Shown here in pieces: positions 10,381 to 21,022 of a DNA stretch of 64,000 bases. The stretch spans positions 186,001-250,000 of the forward strand of contig JACKBJ010000001.1 of the NCBI GenBank assembly GCA_020634625.1. The letters are read 5' to 3'. Made by a program: the position numbers and the translations under genes. Source of the stretch: Caldilineae bacterium (GTDB lineage Bacteria > Chloroflexota > Anaerolineae > Epilineales > Epilineaceae). The notes beneath the pieces are model-generated. The model was not told the origin of the DNA and searched no databases. It saw only the letters and a list, made by a program, of their open reading frames with translations. Positions within the stretch are counted from its first letter, which is position 1, and each line of letters begins with the position of its first letter.

Positions 10381-11444
10381 GCGCCGGCGCCACGAGCCCC
10401 GACATCGGCGACTGGGCCGCCGGGGCGATCGGCATCGGCCTCGGCCCGGTGCACGAGCGGATGCGGGAAGCGCTCGTCGGCCGCGGCGCGGCGCGTGACC
10501 AGCTCGGGCTCTACCGCCACCTGCGCTACCACCTGGGCTGGTCCGACCGCGCCGGCAGGCCGGTCGAGGAGCGCGGCGGCAAGGGAATTCGCCCGCTGCT
10601 GTGCCTGACGGCCTGCGCCGCGGTGGGCGGCGATCCCGAACGCGCGACCGGCATGGCGGCCGCGATCGAGCTCACCCACGAGTTCTCGCTGATCCACGAC
10701 GATCTGGAGGATCGCGACCGGCAGCGCCGGGGACGCGACACGCTCTGGACGGTGGTGGGCGAGGCCCAGGCGATCAACGCCGGCGACGCGCTGTTCTCGA
10801 TCGCGCGCCAGCAGATCGCGGATCCCCGCTCCGAGCTGGCCGCCGAGCAGCTGCTGCGCGCCTACCAACGCTACGATGCCGCCTGCCTGGAGCTGGCCGA
10901 GGGCCAGTTCCTGGACATCGACTTCGAGACCGCCGAAGCGGTCGCGATCGAGGCCTATCTGAAGATGGTCGAGGGCAAGACCGGCGCCCTGCTCGGCGCC
11001 GCGGCCGCGCTTGGCGCCCTGGCCGGCGGCGCGGGCGAGGCCGAGGCGGATGCCTTCGACCGCTTCGGACGCGCCCTCGGCGTCGGCTTCCAGATGCAGG
11101 ACGACGTCCTGGGCATCTGGGGCGATCCGGAACGGACGGGGAAGCCGGCCGGCAACGACCTGGCCCGACGCAAGCGCAGCCTGCCGGTGCTCCTGGCCGC
11201 CGAGCTGCCGGAGCTGGCGGCGCCGCTGGAGGCCCTCTATGGCAGCGGCGGGGCGCCGGCGCCCGACGCGGTGGCGGTGCTCAGCGCCGCGATGGATGCG
11301 GCCGGGATCCGCGCCCAGGCCAGCCGGGTGGCGGAGGCTCAGGCCAACGCCGCCCTGGATGCCCTATCGTCGCTGAGCCTGGTCGACGCGCCGCGTCGCG
11401 CGCTCGAGGCGCTGGTGATCGGCGCGGTCCGGCGCGACCGCTGA
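10377..11444 (+). CDS. Trans-polyprenyl diphosphate synthase (farnesyl/geranylgeranyl type)
   Basis: The 355-residue all-alpha prenyl transferase adds isopentenyl units to an allylic diphosphate. It shows GGKGIRPLL (67-75), the first Asp-rich motif DDLED (108-112) followed by RDRQRRGRDT, LAEGQFLDIDFE, KTGALLGAA, and the second Asp-rich motif QMQDDVLGIWGDP. Product length is set by residues before the first Asp motif (EFSLIH), which suggests a short-chain C15-C20 product; this is not certain. It is coupled to fni through ATGA. The chain is slightly longer than most GGPP synthases because of an N-terminal extension of about 20 residues. Confidence 0.9.
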   Translation: MSAGATSPDIGDWAAGAIGIGLGPVHERMREALVGRGAARDQLGLYRHLRYHLGWSDRAGRPVEERGGKGIRPLLCLTACAAVGGDPERATGMAAAIELTHEFSLIHDDLEDRDRQRRGRDTLWTVVGEAQAINAGDALFSIARQQIADPRSELAAEQLLRAYQRYDAACLELAEGQFLDIDFETAEAVAIEAYLKMVEGKTGALLGAAAALGALAGGAGEAEADAFDRFGRALGVGFQMQDDVLGIWGDPERTGKPAGNDLARRKRSLPVLLAAELPELAAPLEALYGSGGAPAPDAVAVLSAAMDAAGIRAQASRVAEAQANAALDALSSLSLVDAPRRALEALVIGAVRRDR

Positions 11445-11460
11445 GCCGGCCGCGCCGCCG

Positions 11461-11847
11461 CTAGACCAGGCCCCACTCCGACCAGTCGCCGCCCTCCATC
11501 AGCTCGGGCGACCAACGCGGCTCGTCGAGCAGGCTGACGCCGACCTCACCGCCGATCACCTCGCGCGCCACGTCCTTGGTCTGCTGGACCAGCGTCCCGG
11601 CATAGGGGCAGAACGGCGTGGTCAGGATCATGCGGACGTCGGTGCGCTCGGCATCGAAGACGATGTCGCGGATGAGGCCCAGCGTGACGATGTCGAGGTT
11701 GATCTCCGGATCGACGACGCCCCGCAGGGCCTCGCGCAGCTCCTCGGCGAGCGCCGCGTGGTCGGCGCCTGGCGCCTGGGCGCGGCTCGGTGTGACGACC
11801 TGGCTCTGGCTCGGATTGCCCGGATCGGATGGATTCGCTTCGTTCAT
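11461..11847 (-). CDS. MIP18/DUF59-family iron-sulfur assembly factor
   Basis: The 128-residue protein carries the MIP18 (DUF59) fold: LREALRGVVDPEINLDIVTLGLI (about 38-60) and TTPFCPYAGTLVQQ, where the family's reactive Cys sits. Relatives include SufT, bacterial PaaD and eukaryotic CIAO2, which mature Fe-S proteins or deliver clusters to particular oxygenases. The first 30 residues are polar and probably disordered. PaaD works with the phenylacetyl-CoA epoxidase, but no paaABCE genes are in this window, so a general SufT-like role is more likely. Its stop is 16 bases from the convergent prenyl synthase stop. Confidence 0.85.
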   Translation of the reverse strand: MNEANPSDPGNPSQSQVVTPSRAQAPGADHAALAEELREALRGVVDPEINLDIVTLGLIRDIVFDAERTDVRMILTTPFCPYAGTLVQQTKDVAREVIGGEVGVSLLDEPRWSPELMEGGDWSEWGLV

Positions 11848-12027
11848 CGCGGTCTTGCCTTCCTGGTGCGCCGGCGGGATCGACTCGGCGGCGGTGCCTC
11901 GGGACCGGCGTCCCGCTGCGATGGGACAAGTCTAGCGCAGCCGCCGAGCCAGGCGAGCCTGGCCCGCGCCGCGCCCGCGCCGCGAGCGTCCGACGCGAGG
12001 CCGGGGTCGCTCGCCCGACCCATCGCG

Positions 12028-12864
12028 CTACTCGTCGTAGAGCACCGTCTGCTCTTCGTAGTGCCGCACGGCCCGCAGCTGCACCTTGTTGCGCGTCCAC
12101 TCGACCAGCCAGCGGTTCTTCTCGCTGAGCGGGTGATCGCTCCACAGGAAGGCCAGCTCGGTGTTGGTGTGCAGGGCGCGCAACGGGATCAGGTGCCGGG
12201 TGATGCCGGAGGGCAGCATCGCGCCGTCCAGCGCCATGGCGAGCACATCCTGCGGCCGATACGACGGGAACACGATCAGACCGGCGATGTCGGCGTAGAA
12301 CTGCTCGAGCGCGGCCATGTCGTCGGTCTGAACCCGATGGATGTTGGCCTTGCCCTTGTAGACCGCAACCGCGCGGCGCAGGAGCTCGGTGCGCTGGGCC
12401 AGGTCGGGCTCGCCCTCGCCCACGAGGGCATGGACGGCGCCGCCGGGCAGGACCAGATAGGCCAGGATTCGATCCGCGGCCAGATCGGCACGCGCCCGGT
12501 CGAGGTCGCTCGCCACCAGGTGCAATCCCTCCTGGCGTTCGACCGCCAGCAGGCTCTCCGAGGTCGCGCCGGTGACCAGGTGGTACCAGGTGGTCAGGCG
12601 ACAGCTGGCGTAGTCGACGACCTGCACCAGAATGTCGGGCACGCCCAGCCGCTTCAGGGCGCTGACGCGGTTGGCGCCGTCGAGCACGACGTAGCGGCCA
12701 TCACCCATCGGGGCGACGATCGGCGGGTTCTTCATCAAGCCCTCGGCCTGAAAGCGGTGCGCCATGCCCGCGACACGCCGCTCGTCGGAGTCCTCGTGAA
12801 GCACGACCGTCTCGGTCGCGAGGACCTCGAGGTGCGGCAATCGCAGCTCGCCTTGCGATGTCAT
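12028..12864 (-). CDS. ParB/Srx-fold protein, candidate free-serine kinase (SerK/SbnI-like)
   Basis: The 278-residue protein has a ParB/sulfiredoxin-like N-terminal domain: VVLHEDSDERR (20-30), PPIV (47-50) and YVVLDGANRVSALKRLG (58-74). Family members in this fold include DNA-binding ParB but also SerK and SbnI, which phosphorylate free serine to O-phosphoserine. Here an acidic residue (Glu24) in the LHE segment and Asp62 in DGxxR are placed as in those kinases (from memory of the family, not aligned). No helix-turn-helix is evident after the domain, unlike ParB. It starts 15 bases after the PLP enzyme gene (12880-14322), so the two are co-transcribed; a kinase feeding a cysteine/cystathionine synthase would make sense. 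A transcriptional regulator is the alternative. Confidence 0.65.
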   Translation of the reverse strand: MTSQGELRLPHLEVLATETVVLHEDSDERRVAGMAHRFQAEGLMKNPPIVAPMGDGRYVVLDGANRVSALKRLGVPDILVQVVDYASCRLTTWYHLVTGATSESLLAVERQEGLHLVASDLDRARADLAADRILAYLVLPGGAVHALVGEGEPDLAQRTELLRRAVAVYKGKANIHRVQTDDMAALEQFYADIAGLIVFPSYRPQDVLAMALDGAMLPSGITRHLIPLRALHTNTELAFLWSDHPLSEKNRWLVEWTRNKVQLRAVRHYEEQTVLYDE

Positions 12865-12879
12865 CGATCCTCCACCCGC

Positions 12880-14322
<1,443 letters not shown>

Positions 14323-14366
14323 GCCTGGGCCTTCCTGATCGCAGGGAGCCGGTTCGAGGCGCCGGC

Positions 14367-14395
14367 TCGACGGGTTCGACGGCTGACGGTACCAT
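14367..14395 (+). promoter_or_regulatory. Candidate leaderless promoter for murJ
   Basis: TCGACG (14367-14372), 17-base spacer, TACCAT (14390-14395), then seven bases to the murJ ATG. Each box has four of six consensus bases, so this is a modest match. Confidence 0.35.
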
Positions 14396-14402
14396 CCGGC
14401 CC

Positions 14403-16106
14403 ATGACCGGTCAAACCCCTCCCAAGCCCACGCAGACCCCGTCCGAGGTCGGTCGAGCCGACCAGCTCGACCGGGCGGACGGCAACGCGGTGGCGGCCGA
14501 TGCCGGCGCGCTCGCACGGCGACGCGCCCACATGACGCGCGCGTCGATCCTGGTGATGACCGCGTTCGTCGGATCCAAGCTGGTCGGCCTGCTGCGCGAG
14601 CGCGCGGTGGCGCACGCCTTCGGCGCCAGCCCGGAGCTGGACGCCTACGTGGCGGCGTTTCGAATCCCGGACCTGCTGTTTACCCTGATCGCCGGCGGCG
14701 CGCTGATCAGCGCCTTCCTGCCGGTGTTCTCCGAGGCCCTGGCCCGGGAGGACGAGGAAGCGGCCCGACGCCTCGCCAGCGGGTTGACCGGGCTGGCCCT
14801 GCTCAGCACCGCGGTCCTCGGCGGCATCGCGGCGCTGGCCGCGCCCTGGTTGATCTCGCAGCTCATCGCGCCCCAGTTCACCGCGGCGCAGCAGGCGCTC
14901 ACGGTGTCGCTGATGCGCGTGGTCCTGTTGAGCACGCTGGTCTTCGCCGTCAGCGGCATCCAGATGGGCATCCTGAACGCCTACCAGCACTTTCTGACAC
15001 CGGCCATCGCGCCGATCGTCTACAACCTGGGCATTCTCTTCGGCGCGCTGGCGCTGGCCCCGCGACTTGGCATCCACGGCCTGGCCTGGGGTGCCGTGAT
15101 CGGCGCGCTCGGCCACCTGCTGGTCAAGCTGCCGAGCTTGCGCCAGCACGGCTTTCGCTATCGGCTCGGGCTCGCGCTGGACAGCCGCGAGCTACGGCTG
15201 GTGCTGCACTTGATGTGGCCACGCGTGCTGGGGCTCGGAACGGTGCAGGCGATCTTCATCGTCAACACGAACCTCGCCTCGGGACTGCCCGGAGGGAGCC
15301 TCTCGGCCCTCAACTATGCCTGGGTCCTGGCTCAGATGCCGCAGACTATCCTGGGGACGGCCATCGCGACGGTGGCCTTTCCCACCCTGGCCGAGCTGGC
15401 GGCGCGCGGAGACCGTGATGGACTGCGCTCGACCGCCGTTGGCGCGCTCGAGATCATGCTCGCCTTGAGCCTGCCGGCCGCCGTGGCACTGGCCATGCTC
15501 GGCGGCCCGGCGATCGCCGTGCTCCTGCAGACCGGGCGCTTCGACCAGCAGGCGGCCGACGCCACGCTCTTCGCCCTGCGGATGTTCGCGCTGGGCCTGA
15601 TGGGTCAGGTGGCCTTCGAGATCGTCGCCCGGCTGTTCTACGCGCAGAAGGACACGCTGACCGTGCTCTACATCGCCGTGTCGGCGCTCGCCGTCAACGT
15701 AGTCCTGGCCTACCTGCTCGTCGGCCCCCTGGCCCAGGGCGGTCTGGCCCTGGCCAACTCGATCGCGGTGACCTTCGAGGTCCTGCTCGGCCTTTGGCTC
15801 CTGCACCGACGCCTGGGTGGGATGGGCCTGGGCCGCCTCGCCTCGACGCTGCTGCGGACCGGCCTGGCCGCGTCGCTGATGGCCATCGCGATCGCGATCG
15901 TCCTCGTCGGGTTGCCGGCGCTCGAAACGACCTGGTTAGGGGCGCGCCCACCGATCGGCTCGCCCATGTTGCGCGGACTGATCACCGCCGGTCTAGGCGG
16001 CACCGTCGGAGGCCTGGTCTTCCTGGGCGCAGGGCTCTGGCTGGACCTCCCACACCTGCGCCCGACGGTGGCCCGGATGCGCCTGCGGTCGAAGGCGCAC
16101 GGCTAG
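14403..16106 (+). CDS. murJ: Lipid II flippase MurJ (MVF family)
   Basis: The 567-residue polytopic membrane protein has about 14 hydrophobic segments. It moves lipid II across the membrane for peptidoglycan synthesis. Recognisable MurJ features are TAFVGSKLVGLLRERAVAHAFG near the N-terminus, DAYVAAFRIPDLLFTLIAGGALISAFLPVF, the YAWVLAQMPQTILGTAIATVAFPTLA segment, and RLFYAQKDTLTV. The first 45 residues are polar and cytosolic, which is long for MurJ; an in-frame ATG at MTRASILVM is a possible later start. It diverges from the cbs gene with 80 bases between starts. Confidence 0.92.
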   Translation: MTGQTPPKPTQTPSEVGRADQLDRADGNAVAADAGALARRRAHMTRASILVMTAFVGSKLVGLLRERAVAHAFGASPELDAYVAAFRIPDLLFTLIAGGALISAFLPVFSEALAREDEEAARRLASGLTGLALLSTAVLGGIAALAAPWLISQLIAPQFTAAQQALTVSLMRVVLLSTLVFAVSGIQMGILNAYQHFLTPAIAPIVYNLGILFGALALAPRLGIHGLAWGAVIGALGHLLVKLPSLRQHGFRYRLGLALDSRELRLVLHLMWPRVLGLGTVQAIFIVNTNLASGLPGGSLSALNYAWVLAQMPQTILGTAIATVAFPTLAELAARGDRDGLRSTAVGALEIMLALSLPAAVALAMLGGPAIAVLLQTGRFDQQAADATLFALRMFALGLMGQVAFEIVARLFYAQKDTLTVLYIAVSALAVNVVLAYLLVGPLAQGGLALANSIAVTFEVLLGLWLLHRRLGGMGLGRLASTLLRTGLAASLMAIAIAIVLVGLPALETTWLGARPPIGSPMLRGLITAGLGGTVGGLVFLGAGLWLDLPHLRPTVARMRLRSKAHG

Positions 16107-16586
16107 TGCACCGGATCTCGAGTCGGACGGCTGCGAGGGTCCCGGGCAAGACGCCGGCCACGTTAGCGACGAGTGGCAACGGAAGGATGCGAGGCAATCG
16201 GATTGGCTGGATTCCTTTGAGTGTCGCGATGTGCAAGGGAGTCGTGACGCGTCTCTCGGACGCGCTCAACGGATTGCCAGGCGGAAGATCGAGCGGAGAC
16301 TCGGGCTGGATTCCGAAGGTCTTGATCGTTGGACAGGCGTGTCCGCTGAGCATAACTCTCGAGAGCAACGAAACCCGCCAGGACGGCAGGAAACCTGACT
16401 TTGATTTGGTTACCGGATTTCTGAACGGAGTATCAAGCGGATACTCGGGGCGGGTGCTGGAGGCCTCGAAACGTCAAGAATTCGAGGGTTTATGTTACCT
16501 CGCCATTCTTGGAATGAGCATGCGTCACGGTGGATTGTGTCGGCGACGCCGGCCACAACGACGTTGCTGAGCGTTTCTCCGAGAAG
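16107..16586 (+). other. Gene-free stretch at the start of a lower-GC island
   Basis: No reading frame here has family motifs or sensible composition on either strand. Base composition shifts downward right after the murJ stop. It may be decayed DNA at an insertion boundary; no repeat or tRNA was seen. Confidence 0.4.
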
Positions 16587-17918
16587 CTAGGGCGTGACAG
16601 CTACGATAGACATCCCCTCCTGCGCTCGAGCAACGATTGCTACGTCATCGAGCAACGCAAGGTCATGTAAAGCCCCCTCCAGTTGCAGCCCCGCCACGCG
16701 GTTCGGTGATGAGGGATTGGAGACGTCCACTACCAGGAGCTCGGATGGCGGCCATCGATGTCCGTAGCCATTTCGAGACGTAGTCCCGACCCACAGCCGA
16801 TCGCCCGCGAATGCGAGCTCCACGACCGGTTGCTGAGTCGCGAATCGCGACACGTCTCGGAGTTGCCCATTCGAGACATTCATGAGAACAACCCACGTGT
16901 CAGGTTCTGGGTCGCGTTCGTGCTCATAGTTGGCCACGCCGACCGCGACGCGGTGCCCGTCGGAGGCAACGCTAATCACGCGGCCAGGCGCCTGGACTCG
17001 CTGCAGCTCGACTGGCGAGTCAGGGTCGGTGATGTCCAATATCATGAGTCCGTCCTGGCCGGCGGCGACATAGGCGAAGTTCCCGTGTAAGTCGACGTCG
17101 GCAACCGGCACGTTCGTGAAGGCGTATCCTCGATACTTCGGATGGGACTCATCGCCGAAATCGATGAACCTCACACCGCTTCGAGTCAGCGGTCCGTTCT
17201 TGCGGAACGGAACAACGCCGATTCCGTTGAGAGAGTCCAGGAGCGAGTTGCCCCACCCGACGCCGAGTTCCTCTTTCGCGTTCGGTACAAGCTCTAGTAC
17301 CGCCTCGTGACCGGGTATGGAGCTGATTACGTGCGGAGCGGCCGGGTCTGAAATGTCTACCACTTCAACAAGTGGTCCGCCAGTATGCACGATGGCTTCC
17401 GAGACTGAGAGACCGTATCGGTTCGGCCACTCTTCAAAGCCCAGGATCGTGGGCCTTTCCAGGTCCGCGACGTCGATGACATACAAACGCCGATTGATCA
17501 ATTCGGACGCGACGACGTGGTGGCCGTGCGCTGCCACACTCTCGACAATGATGTGATGATAGGGAGGCCCCACGTTGAAGGCATGCTCATCGAGATCACC
17601 GATGATCTCGAGCCGTTGCTCGCGCGGGGCATGGCCAGATTCTTCTGACTCGACGGGCAAGGCGATCGCATCGCTGTCCGGGGAACTGAGATCAAGCGCG
17701 ACCGTCGGTTCGATTGTAGGAGTCGGTGACGATGTTGCTGCTTGAGTTGGTGTTGCGGCAACAGCGACTGAAGTAGCTTGATCGCTTTGGAGCGACTCGC
17801 GTGCTTGGCAGCCCGCGACCGACAGAACGAAAACGAGCGTGATGAGCGCTGCCACGAAGAGCCACGTGAGTCGGCTTTGAGTCCGTGAAGGAATGCTCGA
17901 CGAACGCTGTAGGTTCAA
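16587..17918 (-). CDS. LVIVD-repeat beta-propeller lipoprotein
   Basis: The protein has a hydrophobic signal followed by the lipobox SVAGC, a Thr/Pro/Ser-rich spacer (TPTQAATSSPTPT) and repeated blades ending in LYVIDVADLERPTILG, LVEVVDISDPAAPHVI, LMILDITDPDSPVEL and LLVVDVSNPSSPNRV. These are LVIVD repeats, which form surface beta-propellers of unknown ligand in many Chloroflexota. I chose a TTG start at 17918 (GGAG upstream), giving 443 residues with lipid Cys37. An in-frame ATG at 18005 would put 66 residues before the lipobox, too many for a signal peptide. It is related in style to the 45509-47527 protein but sits in lower-GC DNA. Confidence 0.75.
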   Translation of the reverse strand: MNLQRSSSIPSRTQSRLTWLFVAALITLVFVLSVAGCQARESLQSDQATSVAVAATPTQAATSSPTPTIEPTVALDLSSPDSDAIALPVESEESGHAPREQRLEIIGDLDEHAFNVGPPYHHIIVESVAAHGHHVVASELINRRLYVIDVADLERPTILGFEEWPNRYGLSVSEAIVHTGGPLVEVVDISDPAAPHVISSIPGHEAVLELVPNAKEELGVGWGNSLLDSLNGIGVVPFRKNGPLTRSGVRFIDFGDESHPKYRGYAFTNVPVADVDLHGNFAYVAAGQDGLMILDITDPDSPVELQRVQAPGRVISVASDGHRVAVGVANYEHERDPEPDTWVVLMNVSNGQLRDVSRFATQQPVVELAFAGDRLWVGTTSRNGYGHRWPPSELLVVDVSNPSSPNRVAGLQLEGALHDLALLDDVAIVARAQEGMSIVAVTP

Positions 17919-18137
17919 GTCGCGCTCCAAGAAACCGTCTCGAAAGGGAGGGTTATGGAGACCCCGACGAGCCGGGCGGGCACTGGACCGGCGGGCCCCG
18001 AGCATACTACGTCATCGGCTCTCTTCACGGCCATCTGAGGATCCAGCGGAGACTATCGCGCCATTGCGCTGGGACCCCGCTAGTCAAGAGGATCTAGCCA
18101 CGATGGTGAATCTACTGGCGTTGGGCCGGAGCTTCCA

Positions 18138-18602
18138 TCACGTCACCTTGAGTTCAAAGATAAGGGATCCGAAGTCTGGAGGAATTCCGAATGCACTGCA
18201 CTCGTACCGCACGGTCGCATCAGAGTCGGGATTGGTGACACGCATACAGGAGGTATCACTCAGCGACTCAAACGGCCCCGCCCCTAATCCCGTATCCCAT
18301 ACATTGTATACCCAGAGAAAACCCTCCGTGTCAGTCACGCGAATCTTGTGCGTTTTCCTCTCATCTGCCCACAGAATGACCGCGTTGCTGTTACTGCCTT
18401 CTTCATCATCTGAGAGCCCCCCGTCCGTGCTTAGGCGAATGCCCTGCCTCCACTTGCAACGCTGTTGGATAATACGAACTCGCACAACATCGCCCGGCTT
18501 GATTGAGTGAACATAGACCTGGTATACCTCGACACTAAGACCTTCGCTAATGGGTCGATTGACAATCGGCTCAATTCCGAGCCAGTCGCGCTGCTTCTTC
18601 AT
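18138..18602 (-). CDS. Hypothetical protein in low-GC island
   Basis: The 154-residue soluble protein has no signal peptide or membrane segment. It is rich in Val/Thr and alternating hydrophobic residues (VEVYQVYVHSI, DVVRVRIIQQ, FLWVYNVWD), suggesting a beta-sandwich. I do not recognise the family. The ATG at 18602 has a close-spaced GAGG. Composition is near 50% GC locally (32 of 60 bases at 18361-18420), unlike the flanks, consistent with transfer. It stands alone, with gaps on both sides; size and setting recall immunity or effector accessory genes, but there is no direct support for that. Confidence 0.55.
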   Translation of the reverse strand: MKKQRDWLGIEPIVNRPISEGLSVEVYQVYVHSIKPGDVVRVRIIQQRCKWRQGIRLSTDGGLSDDEEGSNSNAVILWADERKTHKIRVTDTEGFLWVYNVWDTGLGAGPFESLSDTSCMRVTNPDSDATVRYECSAFGIPPDFGSLIFELKVT

Positions 18603-18939
18603 GGCCTCAGCCTATTGTAGTGCCGGTGTGGATCAATCTCAGCATGCTCCCATGGCCAGACCTCCATCAGGTGTACGTGGTTGGACAGAGTGACGGTGGC
18701 TGTGAACCACGAACTGCCGCCGCCCGGGGTTGAACGAGGAGCCCGAAGTGTCTGAGTGTGCTGGCGCTGCTAGGCTGCAACGTCGCACCGTGGCGCGGAT
18801 TGGAGGGCTTTAGAGACGCTCTCACTGCCAGCGGTACAACTCAATAGTTGCCAGAACTCAAGCAGCATTCATCGCTCTGTTTCACTGGAATCTACGTGAC
18901 TGCGCGTAGGCAGCCTCTGCCCAGCGCGCCTGTGCCACG
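18603..18939 (-). other. Intergenic stretch, no gene seen
   Basis: No convincing frame, repeat or structured element on either strand. Confidence 0.4.
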
Positions 18940-19398
18940 TCAAGCCAATTCATATTCAGCAGTGAACTCCTGGGCTTTATCCTCCAGCGCAATGTGCAGG
19001 ATCACTGTTGTGCTGAGATTTACTGCGTCGTGCATCGCGCCTCGCTTCGCAAACCTAAACACATTTGCTAACGACTCATCGTCATGCCACGTGGTCATGA
19101 CAAAGGCCGATTCTGGAATGCGCCCGAACTTGAACTGCTCGATGTTAGCCCAGTCAACCGAATCGTCCCATAGTGCGCAGTCTCGGCCCCACGCCATCAT
19201 GAATCGACACCCTGAGCGGACAAGGGCGACGCTGATCTGATTACGCCAGGTGTTGGATACGAGTTCCTCAACGATCACAATGGCCTTAAAGGGCGCAAAA
19301 CTGCTTAGGTCGGGAAGCGAATCACCGGGACTCACCTGGACATAGTGTGGCAGCGAGAGCTCGCGCCGTTGGTCAAAGCGATACCGCTTATGATCCAT
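18940..19398 (-). CDS. Conserved hypothetical protein (resembles the DUF7684 family)
   Basis: The 152-residue cytosolic protein has the segments FKAIVIVEELVSNTWRNQIS, SGCRFMMAWGRDCALWDDSVD and FVMTTWHDDESLANVFRFAK. I recall these as typical of a small uncharacterised family now called DUF7684, found scattered in genomic islands; this is a memory-based match. The Trp, Cys, Asp and His residues in the last two segments look conserved-site-like, but no reaction is known. The ATG at 19398 is the family-like start (short polar N-terminus). GC content is low compared with the housekeeping flanks. Confidence 0.65.
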   Translation of the reverse strand: MDHKRYRFDQRRELSLPHYVQVSPGDSLPDLSSFAPFKAIVIVEELVSNTWRNQISVALVRSGCRFMMAWGRDCALWDDSVDWANIEQFKFGRIPESAFVMTTWHDDESLANVFRFAKRGAMHDAVNLSTTVILHIALEDKAQEFTAEYELA

Positions 19399-19583
19399 GT
19401 ATCATGATACCCTGTTTCTACCTGACAGTTCGCGTTCAGTTGAGTCTCGACCGCCGAGCAACCGCTCATCGCTCACGCTTCGAAGACGTACATGGCGCAG
19501 ACGCCAGCCGTTGCAGGAGGATTGAAGTCTTGGGCGCAGATCCGCTCGCCCGACGATCGAGTGGCTTCAGCGCGGCCAAGGAG

Positions 19584-20105
19584 TCAACCTCGCCGGCGTT
19601 CTGGGTCTTTCGTGGTGCGGCCGACGATGTACTTCATCGTGCTGAGCGAAGAATATCGCGCAGTTGCGCCGGAGACCCCATAATCGGCGGCCCCATGCCA
19701 TCGGAGCTGTAGCAGCGCGATGCTGGCGACGAGGAGCGCTCCTTCCACTACCAGCAGAAGCCAGTACAAGAAGGAGATCTCGGATAGCGGCGCGGGATCG
19801 AAGAGCCCTCGCGAGAGGATAGCCAGCAGGATTACCCATGCAGCCCTGTACGCGACGACGAGGAACGCAGCCGACACCGCGCGCCACCGCAGAAGTACCA
19901 AGTGAGCGACCGGCCCGCCAGCGATGACAGCCAGGTCCCACCACAACAACACTCCCGAGAAAGACGATGGTTCTCGTCGGATCAGTGCTTCGAGAACGGT
20001 CAGGAACCCAAGGGCTCGCCACTCTACAAGCAGGAATAGGATTGCGGCAACGAGGAAGATACAGCGCGCAAGTCCTGATGCCGTGTTCGATGAAGACTCG
20101 TGCAC
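19584..20105 (-). CDS. Small polytopic membrane protein, unknown function
   Basis: The 173-residue frame opens with GTG and encodes four or more hydrophobic segments: about 14-33, 50-75, 78-97 and 110-132. A short charged tail of about 30 residues ends in RTTKDPERRRG. No family is recognised. The start is uncertain: AGGA lies only one to two bases before the GTG. It belongs to the lower-GC island and has no coupled neighbour. Confidence 0.5.
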   Translation of the reverse strand: MHESSSNTASGLARCIFLVAAILFLLVEWRALGFLTVLEALIRREPSSFSGVLLWWDLAVIAGGPVAHLVLLRWRAVSAAFLVVAYRAAWVILLAILSRGLFDPAPLSEISFLYWLLLVVEGALLVASIALLQLRWHGAADYGVSGATARYSSLSTMKYIVGRTTKDPERRRG

Positions 20106-20869
20106 GTCCTAGACGCGCATTCGGCCTGGCAGCCAGGACGAACTCGACCTTACATTCGGCCCCCTCAAAGGCATCATCACGCATATTGCCCCATTGGACT
20201 TGGACTCAGACAAACTCACTTGACTCGATGACGAAGCCGAATTCACGGTTCGGAGTCGGTTCATGTTCACCAGTTTCTGACGATCACTTTGGGCGTCTCT
20301 AAAACCACCGTTAAGTTGACTGTTTACTTTCCACGCCTGACGTGGGTTCTCACGAGTTTCGTTACTCCCTCGTAGAGGTGGTTATGAAAGCCATCTAGTT
20401 TCCTTACCATCCCGACTCACAGTGACCTCGCCCGTCTAGCGTGTAGCGTATCACACGGCGCGACTCCAAGGAAGGGCCAACGCCATCTCCATCGCCTGGT
20501 CCGAGGCCCAGCTTCCCTTCCCGCCCGTACCGGCGCTTCCGGCGCAATTGCGCGGATCTCGCCGCTCTTGATTCCGGCGACACTCCTTCTGCCGCTCCTC
20601 GAGAGATCGAGAGCGCACTCCGCACTTGCGTCCTGGCCGTTCGCGATCGATTCAAGCGGGATGCGTGCGCGATGGCTCTTGGTGGGCCCTTCGGCACGCC
20701 GCGCTGGTCCGCCTCGGTTACCCTGCTGCTACTTGTCTATCGAAGCGAGCACGCCGTGACCGCGCCCATGGCGCTTGCCGCTGCAAACCGCCGCTGTGGC
20801 TCAGTCTCGACGGCCTGTGTCAGTCCCTAGCCGCCCAGGATCCTGTCCGGATGGCCCCGCGAGTGGAGA
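20106..20869. other. Long gene-poor stretch upstream of an IS3 remnant
   Basis: About 760 bases without a convincing gene. Short frames on both strands are Arg-rich and lack family motifs. A 97-codon minus-strand frame at 20404-20697 was considered and not accepted. Position next to a transposase remnant suggests decayed mobile DNA. Confidence 0.4.
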
Positions 20870-21022
20870 CTATCGCACGATGCGCCGAAGACCCCGGCGG
20901 ACGCCCTGCTCGGTGACACCAATCTGCCGCACGGCCTCCCGAACGGTCATGCCTGGCGACAGCCTGTTCTCGGCCTCACGCAGGCGTTCGATGGCCTGCT
21001 CGGTGCCGCGGCGCTTCTTGCC
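20870..21022 (-). pseudogene. IS3-family OrfA transposase remnant
   Basis: The translated segment ERLREAENRLSPGMTVREA followed by VRQIGVTEQ closely follows the N-terminal helix-turn-helix of IS3-group OrfA (typically LREAEVLLSQGKTV-EACRQIGVTEQTYYRW), preceded by the usual GKKRR. The similarity stops after VTEQ: the YYRWRKEYGG segment is replaced by an Arg-rich tail and a stop at 20870. No OrfB or terminal repeats were found. It is a broken fragment marking past insertion at the edge of the low-GC island. Confidence 0.65.

Noticed and set aside
11461..11847. Assignment of the DUF59 gene as paaD of a phenylacetate epoxidase
   Set aside because: No paaA, B, C or E nearby, and the distance to the PaaF/G/H-like genes is over 11 kb; a general MIP18/SufT role is simpler.
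17919..18005. Extension of the LVIVD lipoprotein to the ATG at 18005
   Set aside because: It would place 66 residues before the lipobox; the TTG at 17918 with GGAG upstream gives a normal signal peptide.
20404..20697. A 97-codon minus-strand frame near the IS3 remnant
   Set aside because: Arg/Ser-rich, no ribosome site and no match to IS3 OrfB motifs (no DDE residues).
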